Below, in pieces: positions 32,101-37,390 of a DNA stretch of 64,000 nucleotides; the first letter of the stretch is position 1; each line of letters begins with the position of its first letter. Source of the DNA: Trileptium ribeirensis (taxonomy: Eukaryota > Nematoda > Enoplea > Enoplida > Thoracostomopsidae); the NCBI GenBank assembly GCA_030248225.1, contig JASANE010017470.1, positions 62,001-126,000 of the forward strand, read 5' to 3'. The position numbers and the translations under genes were made by a program. The notes under the pieces were generated by a model. The model did no database searches and was not told where the DNA came from. It worked only from the letters and a program-made list of their open reading frames with translations.

Positions 32101-34792
32101 GAGCGGCTATTCGGGTTTGTGAAAACGTTTTGGTGGTTATTTCGCAGCTTTCCTTCGAAAACTGACAATCGACGCAGATTGATATTTTAGTTCGGCCACT
32201 ATGAACAGATATGTCACAGTTTTTAAGGCATACAGGTCTAAACTTCTTTTTAGGTGCACGCTGCTAGCCACCAATGAATTGTTACAGCGGTACCACTTTG
32301 GTATAGTTGCTCGAATTAATGGTTTGCTTCGCAGTCAAGAATTCTACAGGATAAAATTTTTTACACTAATATATTTTTAGAAAAGAATTACACGATATAT
32401 CAGTTATAAGATACACTGTCAGTCCATCACAGATTAAGTTTTAATAGTCAGGCACTATATGAAGTACCATATTAGTTGTTCGAGTTTGCTTTGCATTAGG
32501 CGAAAGCTTACTATTCGTTCTCATTCTATTCAATACAAAATATTTATGTATTAATTAAGAGAAATAAGTTTGATTGTGTTATTATTGCAAATACTTTTAT
32601 TTTGAATAAATTTAAGAACTGTATATCTCAATATCAAAAATTAACCTACGTTGATAAAAGTTAGGCTTGGAGAAATTTTTGCAAATTAAGTGGTTTTGCC
32701 TCAAAAACTATGCTTAAAGTCAGATAAAAAATGAAAATTAAATGTGAAAAAGTTTTGTCTATTTGGCCAGATAACGCCAGCTTGGACATTGATTATTTTA
32801 ACTGTTATCATCATACAATATAAAATAAAATAACACAGTGAGTTAAAATTGCTCAAGCTGCAACTTACATGGAATTTTCCTGAAATGCAATTTGATTACC
32901 ATAAAATGAATATATTTTAAAGATAGCAACAAAGATGGAATTCGGAAGTATTAGATATGTCAATTAACAGTATTCAAAAATGAACAAATCAAAAATGAGG
33001 AAACATGACATATTTCGGCGATTTATTGAAATTGCACATTACAACGCCTTTTATTTTGCTTTAAAAACTACTACAAAATGTTTATGTAAATTTTTAATTG
33101 AGCTGCCTTATTTTAGTGATCAGGATTCTGTGCTTCCCATTTTTTATTTTGCTACATCTGTGCTTAACGCCAATTATAAAAGAATGTTTTCAACAATGTG
33201 ATGTTAGTCTTATGGCTTGCATCAAATGTCACTTACTTTCTTGCGTAGAGGTCTCACAATAACTTATTTATATATGTTATATATGATGGTAAGATTTTCG
33301 GAACGGGAAACTTTACCTTAGGGTATTTATTGCGAGAATAAAAGCTGCATGGGAAGGTTTTAGCCTGTAACACAGAAACATGTTTTATAAATTTAGGCAT
33401 AAACGGTCTGAAACCTACCGAAATTACAGCTGTAAATTATATTTATTGGTACCTGGCCTGCATAACAGTAGTTGAACTAGTATCTTGACATTGAATATCG
33501 GGAAACAGTTCGCCGTGTTCATTGCACGCGTGAATGGAGAAGCGACCATAGTTAGCGCGTCTAATTTCGATCATTTCGGTGGACGCACAATTAATTCGAA
33601 AACTACTACCTTCACATTCCCGCTTGGATTGCTCCTGTTGTGACACGATAACTAAATGAAAATATAAGTAAAATATTCACAAATGAATATAAAAACGGCC
33701 ATAAATGTCGCGTCTAATTTCGATCATTCCATAGGACCCACAATAAATTCGAAAAACACTGCCTTCACATTCCCGCCTCGTTTGCTCCAGTTGCGACTCG
33801 ATAACTGAATCAAAATTTTATTAGGATTCCTATATGCGCGAAGCATTTGGGATGAGAAACCAAGACCCAGGGCGAACTGTCGACGCTTCATGTTAAGGAG
33901 TTTTTTGCCGAATTAAATAAAAATATTCGTTTATGCACGCTGAAAACGTCTAACGTCAAAAGACATCTAAAACGCTATTTGGGCGACAAAAAATATATAT
34001 TATACCATGACATAATCAGATCTGGAAAACTTAACCGTTAGTTCTAAGACACCGTAAAATCAAACACATTTTTGAGAGCATTTTGTTGCATTTCGATGCC
34101 TCAAACCACAAGCTATTCATGAAACTGAATCTTTATTACACCCATTTCCGTAGAATTCAATTTTTTATTTAAGCGCACTGAAAAATTCATTTAAAGTTTA
34201 TATATTTAACCATAATTTCATATTATATATGCAAAAACTTCCCACTGTTATATTCTAAAAAAATCTGCGGTCTCCATAACAATAGCGTACTAAATCCAGG
34301 ACAGTTCTAAGAACTTGAAACCGGAATAGTAGAAGGTTGGACTTGGGCTAAAGTTGTTAAATGTACCAACACAACAAGCCTACTCAAGTTCGAGTGTTTC
34401 ACAAACTGTATTATATCTATAAGTGTGGATTGCTCTCAAGCGCTTTAAAATGCAGAAAGGTCGGTTCCATTGACTTTTCAGTGCCGCTATAGTAAAAGAT
34501 ACAACATAGACGAAGAGTATACATTGAGGAGTTTGTTTAGTTTCAGGTTAGATTATACACATCGGGAGCACGGATTAAGCGGTCAAAAATCGTTTACTTA
34601 ACTAATTAAGTTCCACTACTACTTTCGAAAATGATTCTAACAGAGCAGTAGCTGCAGCATTTAATGTGGCATAAACTGTCGCAAACGTATGATAATTGTT
34701 CACCCTAGATCTTACAAGTCAAACTGCGTAGTAAACGCAAACATACCTGTGATTCCGACAAGTAAGACAATAACTGAGGTAAATAAGTACAT
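811..34792 (-). CDS. ADGRL: Latrophilin-type adhesion GPCR, whole gene (spliced, start to stop)
   Basis: Split gene on the minus strand. The domain order is signal peptide, SUEL lectin, Ser/Thr linker, hormone-receptor motif (HRM), GAIN, GPS, seven transmembrane helices and a long tail. This combination is diagnostic of latrophilins, which are plasma-membrane receptors signalling through G proteins and adhesion ligands. Introns obey GT-AG, and exon phases chain as 0-1, 1-2, 2-1, 1-2, 2-1, 1-0, 0-0, 0-1, 1-0, 0-0, 0-0, 0-1, 1-0, 0-2, 2-0, 0-1, then a small unresolved 1-2 link, then 2-stop. The placed exons give about 1,350 codons. Olfactomedin is absent, as in invertebrate members. A GAIN segment of roughly 60 residues before the GPS and about 30 residues after the HRM were not placed firmly. 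Divergent points are the uncleavable-looking GPS, a large intracellular loop 3 and a missing TM6 tryptophan. Family assignment is very secure; orthology to a named species gene is not tested. Confidence 0.93.
2255..2291 (-). CDS. Candidate 37-nt exon bridging the tail exons (alternative)
   Basis: Acceptor tttacctgtag and donor CTCAA|gtgaac bound 37 nt, phase 1 to 2, encoding LNTIQSCKHKL between split codons. It lies about 140 bp upstream of the last exon. It is an alternative to the 13-nt candidate at 3,085-3,097. Confidence 0.25.
3085..3097 (-). CDS. Candidate 13-nt microexon bridging the tail exons
   Basis: Acceptor gacttttcag and donor AT|gtatgt flank 13 nt that would run phase 1 to 2, exactly the missing link between the 4.4-kb exon and the last exon. 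It would add about MLDTI. It is one of two candidates; the other is at 2,255-2,291. Such a short match can occur by chance. Confidence 0.25.
3443..3626. mobile_element. MITE family T, copy B (~184 bp)
   Basis: Arms tgtaacttttaggggcgg and ggcccctaaagatgaca are imperfect inverted repeats. The interior has the family's TATTCTCGCCATACTAA and TAAGCCT-like runs and the GAAGCCCCAAACC stretch. Confidence 0.65.
3901..4106. mobile_element. MITE family T, copy C (206 bp, perfect 19-bp terminal inverted repeats)
   Basis: The left end AAGTAACCCTGAGGGGCGT at 3,901-3,919 is exactly inverted at 4,088-4,106. The interior carries CTCGATATACTAAGCCTAAG, repeated CTAAGC units and a GGGGGCTGCCGCCCCCC hairpin. It is the best preserved copy; there is no coding capacity and no clear target duplication. 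Confidence 0.8.
4337..4457 (-). CDS. ADGRL: Latrophilin exon: proximal cytoplasmic tail
   Basis: 121 nt, phase 0 to 1, acceptor tttgttttgcag and strong donor GGCA|gtaagt. It encodes HGCMMHMSCSKTFSSRSSAL then LLPQSVSATSN and a Cys-containing end. The start phase fits the TM7 exon. Cys- and Ser-rich sequence directly after TM7 is compatible with a palmitoylated, phosphorylated juxtamembrane tail as in other latrophilins, but there is no diagnostic motif. The call rests on splice signals, phase and position. Confidence 0.55.
4834..5137. mobile_element. TTAA-flanked MITE (~300 bp)
   Basis: TTAA at 4,834-4,837 and 5,134-5,137 bracket imperfect inverted arms: GCTGCTGTCACACGTTCA on the left and, reversed, GTAAAGCTGCGTTCACATAT on the right, followed by a shared TTTTATC. 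TTAA target choice is typical of piggyBac-type elements. It has no open frame of its own. Confidence 0.55.
5138..8029. other. Latrophilin intron between TM7 and tail exons; nothing else recognised
   Basis: AT-rich intronic DNA without recognisable repeats or coding blocks; the open frames at 5,769-6,131 are low-complexity and have no family resemblance. Confidence 0.6.
8030..8222 (-). CDS. ADGRL: Latrophilin exon: transmembrane helices 6 and 7
   Basis: 193 nt, phase 2 to 0, acceptor attttatttcag and donor CACATT|gtaagc. It encodes LLHSSILLTTIAVTCSLRLL, then YIYDTGFHSHSVANQVLSG and AFAAFNITKGIVIFTVFVLG. The order is TM6, a short extracellular loop and TM7 with FN..KG in place of the family FN..QG. 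The TM6 Trp of the (G)LTW motif, which acts as an activation switch in adhesion GPCRs, is Cys here. Confidence 0.93.
8604..9755 (+). mobile_element. Merlin-type DNA transposon, decayed (~1.15 kb)
   Basis: The left end has repeated TTCAAGTTCCCCCC/TTTTCAAGTCCCCCC units; the right end has, inverted, TTCAAGTCCCCCT. Between them lies a broken transposase of the ISXO2-like (IS1016/Merlin) family. Exact ends and target duplication could not be fixed. It lies in the intron between the TM6-7 exon and the tail exons' upstream neighbour, in opposite orientation to the receptor. Confidence 0.8.
8935..9512 (+). pseudogene. Merlin transposase pseudogene (ISXO2-like DDE family)
   Basis: The reading frame starts IDVHNFFREVC..HFQRNP, shifts within a G-run near 9,000-9,014, continues VQIDESQFKHKV, HYRGHGPQSDVWVFG, shifts again near 9,150 to ERPDAATLLPIVQAV, then SVVYNEQWAAYNN, an in-frame stop, NHQLHFVDPHTGVHTENAES, YWNR and a final LPGFLKEFCWHDR. 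These are the family's first Asp (QIDES), the EQWAAY block and the NHxxxFVDP...TxNxESYW block with the Glu. The second acidic position, usually Ser-Asp-Glu-Trp, is Asn-Glu-Gln-Trp here. Two frameshifts and stops make it inactive. Confidence 0.85.
10419..10792 (-). CDS. ADGRL: Latrophilin exon: helix 5 and a greatly enlarged intracellular loop 3
   Basis: 374 nt, phase 0 to 2, acceptor tatacgcttcag and donor ACAAG|gttaac. It opens with LQAFFLILCAAAIS, completing TM5, followed by basic CKRIKTRT and about 100 further loop residues rich in Ser, Thr, Arg and Lys (including TLRKSVTFPVKWIF and SQRSLGMGTSSASG), ending before TM6. Loop 3 in known latrophilins is only about 20-30 residues. The neighbouring exons end in phase 0 and start in phase 2, so a 0-to-2 exon is obligatory here, and the reading frame stays open over all 124 codons. 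About 50 nt (near 10,549-10,600) resemble the arms of the inverted-repeat element at 11.6-12.0 kb. Confidence 0.75.
11613..12032. mobile_element. Foldback MITE with ~65-bp inverted arms and G/C-rich core
   Basis: The left arm (about 11,616-11,680) and right arm (about 11,965-12,029) are inverted copies sharing GGAAGAGTATGACACTTCCC-like sequence, ACTCACATGTTAG and CGTGTTTGATGATAC. The core holds six or more units of the type CCCC(A/C)..TTT.TGGGGGGTC. It lies in the intron between the TM4 and TM5 exons. The arms also resemble a stretch inside the receptor exon at 10.5-10.6 kb. Confidence 0.75.
12299..12432 (-). CDS. ADGRL: Latrophilin exon: helix 4, extracellular loop 2, start of helix 5
   Basis: 134 nt, phase 1 to 0, acceptor aattgtttcag and donor GCAATA|gtaagg. 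It encodes GLSAIIIASSASTDYSGYGS, then TNHCFLSTQNNFLISFIGPV and VLSAI. It aligns with the family's P..IV..S...D...YG....CWL.....WSFIGP. The loop-2 Cys is kept, but the adjacent Trp is Phe. The exon is short and lies in a repeat-rich intron, so it would be easy to miss. Confidence 0.94.
12460..12996. repeat. 179-bp tandem triplicate
   Basis: Three near-identical head-to-tail copies with a period of 179 bp, starting near 12,462, 12,641 and 12,820, and differing at only a few positions. Each contains TTTTCGCCACGTTTGCATGC, CGCCCTAAGGCCTAGTACG and ACATGGGGCGTTTTCC. High identity indicates recent amplification. No coding frame. It lies 5' of the TM4-5 exon within the long intron. Confidence 0.9.
14058..14364. 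mobile_element. TTAA-type MITE with CAAAATTTGA repeats (~305 bp)
   Basis: The left arm AGGCGTGTTCAAACGCTC and right arm (inverted) GGGGTGTTCACACGCTC each abut TTAA. Both continue to TTGCTCAAA. The interior is full of CAAATTTTGA/TCAAAATTTG inverted units. It has no coding potential. A one-base offset on the left leaves the exact end uncertain. Confidence 0.65.
15581..16159. mobile_element. TTA-flanked MITE, PIF/Harbinger-like (579 bp)
   Basis: TTA at 15,578-15,580 and 16,160-16,162 flank inverted arms of about 55 bp. The outer arm is TGCA(T/C)CATTTAC(A/G)ATAAGATGC on both sides and continues GTGCGC..GG.CC.AATTATGTCACGCG. The interior repeats AGCTAAGCTA-type units. A 3-bp TTA duplication is characteristic of PIF/Harbinger elements. 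Non-autonomous. Confidence 0.8.
16322..16487 (-). CDS. ADGRL: Latrophilin exon: transmembrane helix 3 and start of helix 4
   Basis: 166 nt, phase 0 to 1, acceptor aatcgtttag and donor TTTACG|gtaagt. It encodes VLCSVAAGLLHFIISSAFFW, then LFSEALLMCLIAF. This matches the TM3 signature C....LLH....F.W...E...L of adhesion GPCRs, including the conserved Cys that pairs with extracellular loop 2. It ends in RRFAAYLCTFVYG, the start of TM4. Confidence 0.94.
17270..17497 (-). CDS. ADGRL: Latrophilin exon: transmembrane helices 1 and 2
   Basis: 228 nt, phase 0 to 0, acceptor gcttatgttacag and consensus donor CTTAAG|gtaagt. It begins GHRMHYVGIFFDVASIGSAV, continues through IIFVTLTW as TM1, a Cys/Tyr-rich first intracellular loop, and FCGCILFAEIIFITCIDR as TM2. 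The C..LF.AE..F..GI.R pattern of adhesion-GPCR TM2 is recognisable (Cys-Ile-Asp replaces Gly-Ile-Asn/Asp). Confidence 0.92.
18108..18281 (-). CDS. ADGRL: Latrophilin exon: GPS motif, with Gly in place of the cleavage nucleophile
   Basis: 174 nt, phase 0 to 0, acceptor attgcttcag and a consensus donor GAC|gtaagt. It encodes NYSNPVC, then TDGCELEQYNISHVTCKCDH and LGTFTVAMQEKSYD. The four GPS cysteines (C...GC...C-x-C) and the His-Leu before the scissile bond are present. The residue after His-Leu is Gly (codons CAT CTG GGA), where Thr or Ser normally supplies the hydroxyl for self-cleavage. The two usual GPS tryptophans are Leu and Phe here. The tethered-agonist core keeps Phe, Val and Met at their usual spacing (GTFTVAM). 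Family identity is clear; loss of cleavage is inferred. Confidence 0.95.
18420..18800. repeat. Dispersed repeat with TTTAGTGCACTAAAG motif (three copies)
   Basis: This segment, 19,540-19,890 and 56,480-56,640 share several blocks in the same order: a CGAATTCC..A.CT.CGT-like start (first two), ...TCTTGAACCCTG...TATGTAATAA (first two) and TTTTATA.AAAATTT..TATTTTCTC then TTAGTGCACTAAAG (all three). Likely an old non-autonomous element; ends not defined. Confidence 0.5.
19540..19890. repeat. Second copy of the TTTAGTGCACTAAAG dispersed repeat
   Basis: It shares the blocks listed for the copy at 18,420-18,800, in the same order, and ends in TTTGGTGCACTAAAGGGTC. It lies in the same intron (between the GPS exon and GAIN exons). 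Confidence 0.5.
20260..20352 (-). CDS. Possible GAIN-B exon before the GPS (tentative, ends uncertain)
   Basis: An open stretch contains TSMVTSDVFCTKAIAH and, after a few residues, TPVYLQRVN. It resembles the family pattern S.IVNS.VI...I.....L..PV.FT..H just before the GPS. There is an acceptor gtattttcag at its upstream end, but the phase (2) does not match the preceding exon's end (0). Possible donors lie after TP or after QR. Real coordinates need transcript data. Confidence 0.3.
20900..21096 (-). CDS. ADGRL: Latrophilin GAIN exon (subdomain B, first strands)
   Basis: 197 nt, phase 1 to 0, acceptor gtatgtttcag and donor ATAAAG|gtagaa. It encodes METS-like ...LDVEDKNQLPRM, then DQATISSDDIELESSECN and CFIVSCFPKL. 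The L..P...... ATI.L....I..S...C..V...F pattern is the first beta strands of GAIN-B. The exon ends in phase 0 and could join the GPS exon directly, but a family comparison suggests about 60 residues between them are not yet placed. Confidence 0.82.
22185..22280 (-). pseudogene. Degenerate copy of part of the preceding GAIN exon in the intron
   Basis: Immediately 3' of the GAIN exon, the intron carries a second, diverged version of its distal half. RLMAAVDIGGQIVIET in the exon corresponds to RLMKAFEIEGQFVIAT in the copy, and both end in a shared GATGTCGTCCAA. The copy lacks the strong donor present in the real exon. It is most likely a decayed local duplication. Confidence 0.65.
22338..22527 (-). 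CDS. ADGRL: Latrophilin GAIN exon with the VVETASNLL helix
   Basis: 190 nt, phase 0 to 1, acceptor tgttacag and strong donor ATAA|gtgagt. It encodes IVVETASNLLNEY, then SSWKQLSDDQQ and LMAAVDIGGQIVIET. This matches the latrophilin helix VVETVNNLL..E...SW.DL....Q...AT.LL...E..A. GAIN is the autoproteolysis-inducing scaffold that holds the tethered agonist. Confidence 0.92.
24351..24539 (-). CDS. ADGRL: Latrophilin GAIN exon (subdomain A)
   Basis: 189 nt, phase 0 to 0, acceptor ttcatttttag and donor AGTAAG|gtaaaa. It encodes ADTLDSAMDVLLNVRDKTRF and continues to a helical YSIELSK end. It aligns by pattern with the family's helix ...MDQLLDILD.QL...RP, part of the helical GAIN-A subdomain. It joins in frame to the next GAIN exon. 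Confidence 0.85.
24726..24819 (-). CDS. Possible latrophilin exon between HRM and GAIN (tentative)
   Basis: An open stretch contains AQASILLILETGTRGIERT. Its spacing resembles the family's segment after the HRM (an I...L....TRG pattern). A candidate acceptor (ctttcaacag) and donor (GGACT|gtaata) give phase 2 to 0. The phase does not match the preferred end of exon 6, which joins exon 8 in phase 0 without it. It would fill about 30 residues that otherwise appear missing. Listed because of the motif, not because the splice model closes. Confidence 0.3.
25470..26035. repeat. Minisatellite of ~28-bp units (about 20 copies)
   Basis: Tandem diverged units of the type CAGTCGTCTGCG(A/C)CTAAGC followed by TTTATCCAG. 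Unit length varies between 26 and 33 bp. It lies in the intron just 3' of the HRM exon at 26.3 kb. Confidence 0.85.
26280..26392 (-). CDS. ADGRL: Latrophilin exon 6: second half of hormone-receptor motif
   Basis: 113 nt, phase 1 to 0, acceptor catcaccatag. It reads YATWTCELTGEWDFDDNPNL then SRCVSPEV, the A.W.C...G.W....L..C segment that closes an HRM. The codon split across the exon 5 junction makes the Gly preceding YATW. The donor AATCAA|gttagt is the best local choice but not a strong consensus, so the last few residues (KSLMFKSNQ) are less certain. Confidence 0.88.
27202..27788. mobile_element. TTA-flanked MITE, PIF/Harbinger-like (587 bp)
   Basis: Exact TTA duplications at 27,199-27,201 and 27,789-27,791 flank ~40-bp inverted arms that begin TGCGGGATTCACGTTAT and continue to CAGTTGGAACTT with two mismatches. 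The interior has imperfect inverted repeats and GGTGTC-type motifs. It sits about 100 bp from the HRM exon at 27,891. No transposase. Confidence 0.88.
27891..28114 (-). CDS. ADGRL: Latrophilin exon 5: linker and first half of hormone-receptor motif
   Basis: 224 nt, phase 2 to 1, acceptor tatttcag and donor CGAAG|gtataa. The first two-thirds is a Thr/Val/Ala/Ser-rich linker. The last part reads YCHKESHFGLEWPQTNAGF and then VAKVPCPNSPSSEG, which is the Cys..WP.T..G...CP signature of HRM domains. The HRM lies next to GAIN in latrophilins and caps it extracellularly. Confidence 0.9.
28115..29991. other. Latrophilin intron between linker exons; repeat fragments
   Basis: Around 28,960-29,100 there is an array of GGAAAAATT-type short units. 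Near 29,155-29,170 there is a GGACACCTATG end like that of the CATAGGTGT family. A splice-flanked open stretch at about 29,385-29,490 (DKNLTSNEITFLDVV...) has a good acceptor and donor but the wrong phase (1 to 1) to fit between the linker exons. Confidence 0.5.
29992..30085 (-). CDS. ADGRL: Latrophilin exon 4: Ser/Thr-rich linker
   Basis: 94 nt, phase 1 to 2, acceptor aaaaattacag and donor GGAATAT|gtaaga. It encodes DITSTLKTTVGDTDIHETIT and a further short stretch ending SNATTLWNM. It is low in conservation but Thr/Ser-rich, as expected for the mucin-like linker between the lectin and HRM domains of invertebrate latrophilins. It was found because exon 3 ends in phase 1 and exon 5 starts in phase 2; this exon supplies exactly that bridge with good splice signals. 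Confidence 0.72.
31945..32051 (-). CDS. ADGRL: Latrophilin exon 3: SUEL lectin domain, C-terminal part
   Basis: 107 nt, phase 2 to 1, between acceptor acatttcag and donor ACAAG|gtacag. It reads CNGRSDCEVEATDNVFKDNC followed by PNTRKYLEVWWICR. This is the conserved end of the SUEL fold: Cys-x(5)-Cys-x-Val, the NVF-x-D-x-C turn and the YLEV-x-W/Y-x-C strand. With exon 2 it completes the lectin domain. Confidence 0.94.
33453..33651 (-). CDS. ADGRL: Latrophilin exon 2: SUEL/rhamnose-binding lectin domain, N-terminal part
   Basis: Acceptor ttcatttag and donor CCAG|gtacc bound a 199-nt exon, phase 1 to 2. The translation contains RECEGSSFRINC, then IEIRRANYGR, the hallmark ANYGR strand of SUEL lectin domains, then a Cys-containing stretch up to VMQA. 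In latrophilins this domain binds teneurin and other adhesion partners or sugars. The join to the next exon makes QARCNGRSDC, matching the family's QRCNNRTQC-like segment. The middle of the domain (after ANYGR) is poorly conserved relative to vertebrate members. Confidence 0.93.
33681..33804 (-). other. Partial duplicate of lectin exon 2, open and phase-compatible
   Basis: A second copy of the 5' two-thirds of exon 2 lies just upstream of it in transcript order. It has its own acceptor (attttgattcag|TTATCG) and 40 open codons including RRECEGSVFRIYCG and MIEIRRDIYGR. A possible but weak donor (CATTT|gtgaat) would end it in phase 2, the same 1-to-2 phases as exon 2. The 3' third of the domain exon is missing. 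It could be a decaying tandem copy or a mutually exclusive alternative exon giving a shortened lectin domain; sequence alone cannot decide. Confidence 0.6.
34747..34792 (-). CDS. ADGRL: Latrophilin coding exon 1: start codon and signal peptide
   Basis: Fifteen codons plus one base, beginning ATG and reading MYLFTSVIVLLVGIT, then a strong donor (ACAG|gtatgt). The end is phase 1, exactly what the lectin exon needs, and the join continues VIVSQQEQ. The hydrophobic run followed by polar residues is a typical signal peptide for a type of receptor with an extracellular N terminus. The exon is too short to be found by ORF length; it was recognised by phase, donor quality and hydrophobicity. Transcript start and any upstream non-coding exons are not visible. 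A minimal AUG-UAG upstream ORF lies 14 nt before the start. Confidence 0.82.
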
Positions 34793-34800
34793 TATTATTA

Positions 34801-34806
34801 CTACAT
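34801..34806 (-). promoter_or_regulatory. Minimal start-stop upstream ORF (AUG-UAG)
   Basis: ATGTAG begins 14 nt upstream of the latrophilin start codon. If the transcript includes this segment, scanning ribosomes meet AUG followed immediately by a stop, a known translation-stalling arrangement. Whether it is in the mature mRNA is not known. Confidence 0.4.
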
Positions 34807-35188
34807 AAAGGTAAATTCATATTAAATCAAATATTAAAGACCAGGGAAAGACCATTATTCTAGAATCTGCAACATCGGAGATAAATGATATAATATATCG
34901 TTATTATGGTTGGGATTACCATATTCATATAACCAAATAATCATATCGCCGAGGTAAACTACTTTCATAAATTATTTGTACGTCATCGAACGTTTTAGCG
35001 GCTGCGCTCCTTGGTTAACTACAAATTTTTTCATGTCTATTGCAAAGGACCAATAATTTATTTCAACACCCTTCCACATCACGAGAAAATTTAAAATAAT
35101 TTTTTTTTCATTTCTAACTGTAAATATTCTGCCGTAAGAAAGATTTGATAGTTCCTGCTATATATCTCAAGAACGGATGTGAGGATAT

Positions 35189-35474
35189 CCATAGGTGTTG
35201 AAGGTGACTTAGGGTGTAGTGTCGGCGGGGCGGTAAAAATTCTCGGGGAAGGTGGCAGACCTCCTCCGTCGACATTTTTACAGATTTTAACCAATTTTAA
35301 TTTTTGCTAATTTAACCCAATTTTTCCCGATTTTACCCCAATTTTTGCTTAAATATTTCCAAGCCTTCGGCGCGCGGGGAAACGGGTGTGTGGAGTTTTT
35401 TTGTTGGGGGGGTAAATATTGCTTGGGTGTCCGACACTTTGAGGGGTAACACCCTATCCCATCGACACCTATGG
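35189..35474. mobile_element. Non-autonomous element with CCATAGGTGT ends (286 bp)
   Basis: AGGATAT at 35,182-35,188 and 35,475-35,481 is a 7-bp direct repeat (extendable to 8-9 bp with shifted ends). Inside it, CCATAGGTGTTGAAGG on the left matches, inverted, CCATAGGTGTCGATGG on the right. The interior holds a TTTTACCC.ATTTTTGC-type short-unit array and a CTTCGGCGCGCGGGG block that recurs at 60.19 kb and near 41.51 kb. A 7-8-bp duplication suggests a hAT-like or related origin. Confidence 0.65.
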
Positions 35475-37169
35475 AGGATATCCGTATTTTGTTTACCATT
35501 GACGCCATTTAACCATTGGTGTATAATGGCATATTCATTCATCAAAATCATGTTTGCCTTTGTATACTAAAAGCAACAATTACTACGACTACTGTTTGGC
35601 CAAAATGAAGCCGTATTTCGTTGTTTTCGCCTATTTTCCCGGTGCAAGTGATATGAGATATTGTATATACCTGCAGGCATATTAACTAGCCCATTATTTT
35701 GGAAATGAATAAAGACAGCGAAAACAATTTTGTGTCAAAGTCATGTAGGTAATGCTGTTATTACAAAAATTTACGAACGGATGGTATTTGGTTTTAATCT
35801 CGATAGTCTGCGTTCCTTTAACCTGTATAATATATCACCAATATCGTCAAAACTACGCGATAGCTAGACATAAACATTATTTCACATTAAACATCATGTA
35901 TATTTAATACATGATATAATTTATGGGTTTGAAATATTAGGTCCTATTAGGTTCAAGATTTCGCGGTGCTTCTGTAATACGCGTATATAATGTTGACTCC
36001 GTGTCTATTTCAGATTGCATTTTGAAATAAAGGTAAAAACATTTTTCTGACCAAAATTTGATTAAATGTCGCTTTTGTCGTCAGTATCTCTGTAATAAAC
36101 GATCCGATTTGATATAAGGTGCAACTATGAGTAATTGTCGTGATAAAACCGGTTATCAGTCCCAGAATTATGTATTTTTTAAAATGGAATGATTGTTTTC
36201 AGTGACCAAAATAACGTCAAACATCACCAGATATAAAACTTTATTGCAAGTCTAAGATTAACTGTAGCCATATTTGGTGTTATTGAGGTTGTTCTCAATG
36301 CAACTAAAAAAGTGAAGAAATTTTAACTATCGGCGACTAACATTATTCATCGATTTAGAAAGATCTACCGAGTACTAAAATTCGATGAAATGCCAATATC
36401 CAAGTAATTATTGTTCTAATTCCGTTATAGTACCAAAGCATATTATAAAGAGCATACGTATAGCACAATATATAAAAAAATTATATAGGTACATAGTTAG
36501 TAAATGTGATAGCTATGTTTTTAATGCTTATTCGTTGTGGCATTAACTTGTAAAGTTTAAAGCCCTGATTTTAGATGTTTGAAAATTGGGTACGTATAAT
36601 GGGGAATAGAACTGAATTGTATGCAAACTTTAGGGAAAGATATATGTTCCATAATATAGAATTTTAGTCGAGTATGTAAAAGTAATATTGGTAGGGTATT
36701 AATTCGACGTAAACGATTGCGATAAAGTTATTTGCTACGATTTCCAACAAAATCTATGTAGCAACCGTTGCGAAACGTAAGCGCGATGTTGTAAAAAGCA
36801 ACAAAATACATCAAATTTTTCAAGAGTCTACCATAAATTTTAAAAGGGAAGTTCTTCATAAACAGTATATACTGGAGATTTGTTATGACTACAATAGGTT
36901 TCTTTTTAATACATTCCTTAATGCAACAGATAATTCAGAAATTATACATTTTACAATATGTTGGCAACTTTAAAAATCTGCTATATACCTAGCGCCTAAA
37001 TACCACAGAATGTCTAAAAATGTTGCAGTATACAGATGTAAATATAATTAACGCAAAGGCAGGAACCAGTGATCATCTCAGACAAACAAGCCTCCACAGC
37101 GGCTAATATTGCTTTAATGTGAGTTATATTCTGCGAATTAAATAATCGATATAACTGTAACAATCCTCA

Positions 37170-37390
37170 AAATAGTTTGCCTTGAACATTACAGCATCAT
37201 GTACAATATGATTTTCTGATTTTTAATAAAATATTTTTAATATTTATCTGATTTAATATTAATATTTAATATTTGATTTAATATTAATATTTAATATATA
37301 CGATATTGTAATATTTATCTGATTTTTAATACAATATGATTTTGCCTTGAACATTACAGCATCATGTACCTCTACAATATGATTTTCGCA
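37170..37390. repeat. Local duplication with AT-rich short repeats
   Basis: TGCCTTGAACATTACAGCAT plus CATGTAC...AATATGATTTT occurs twice, near 37,180 and 37,345. TTTAATATTAATATTTAATA-type units lie between. No other function seen. Confidence 0.75.

Noticed and set aside
37200..37330. AT-rich repeat patch as a replication origin or matrix attachment site
   Set aside because: Only base composition and simple repeats support it; nothing specific can be seen.
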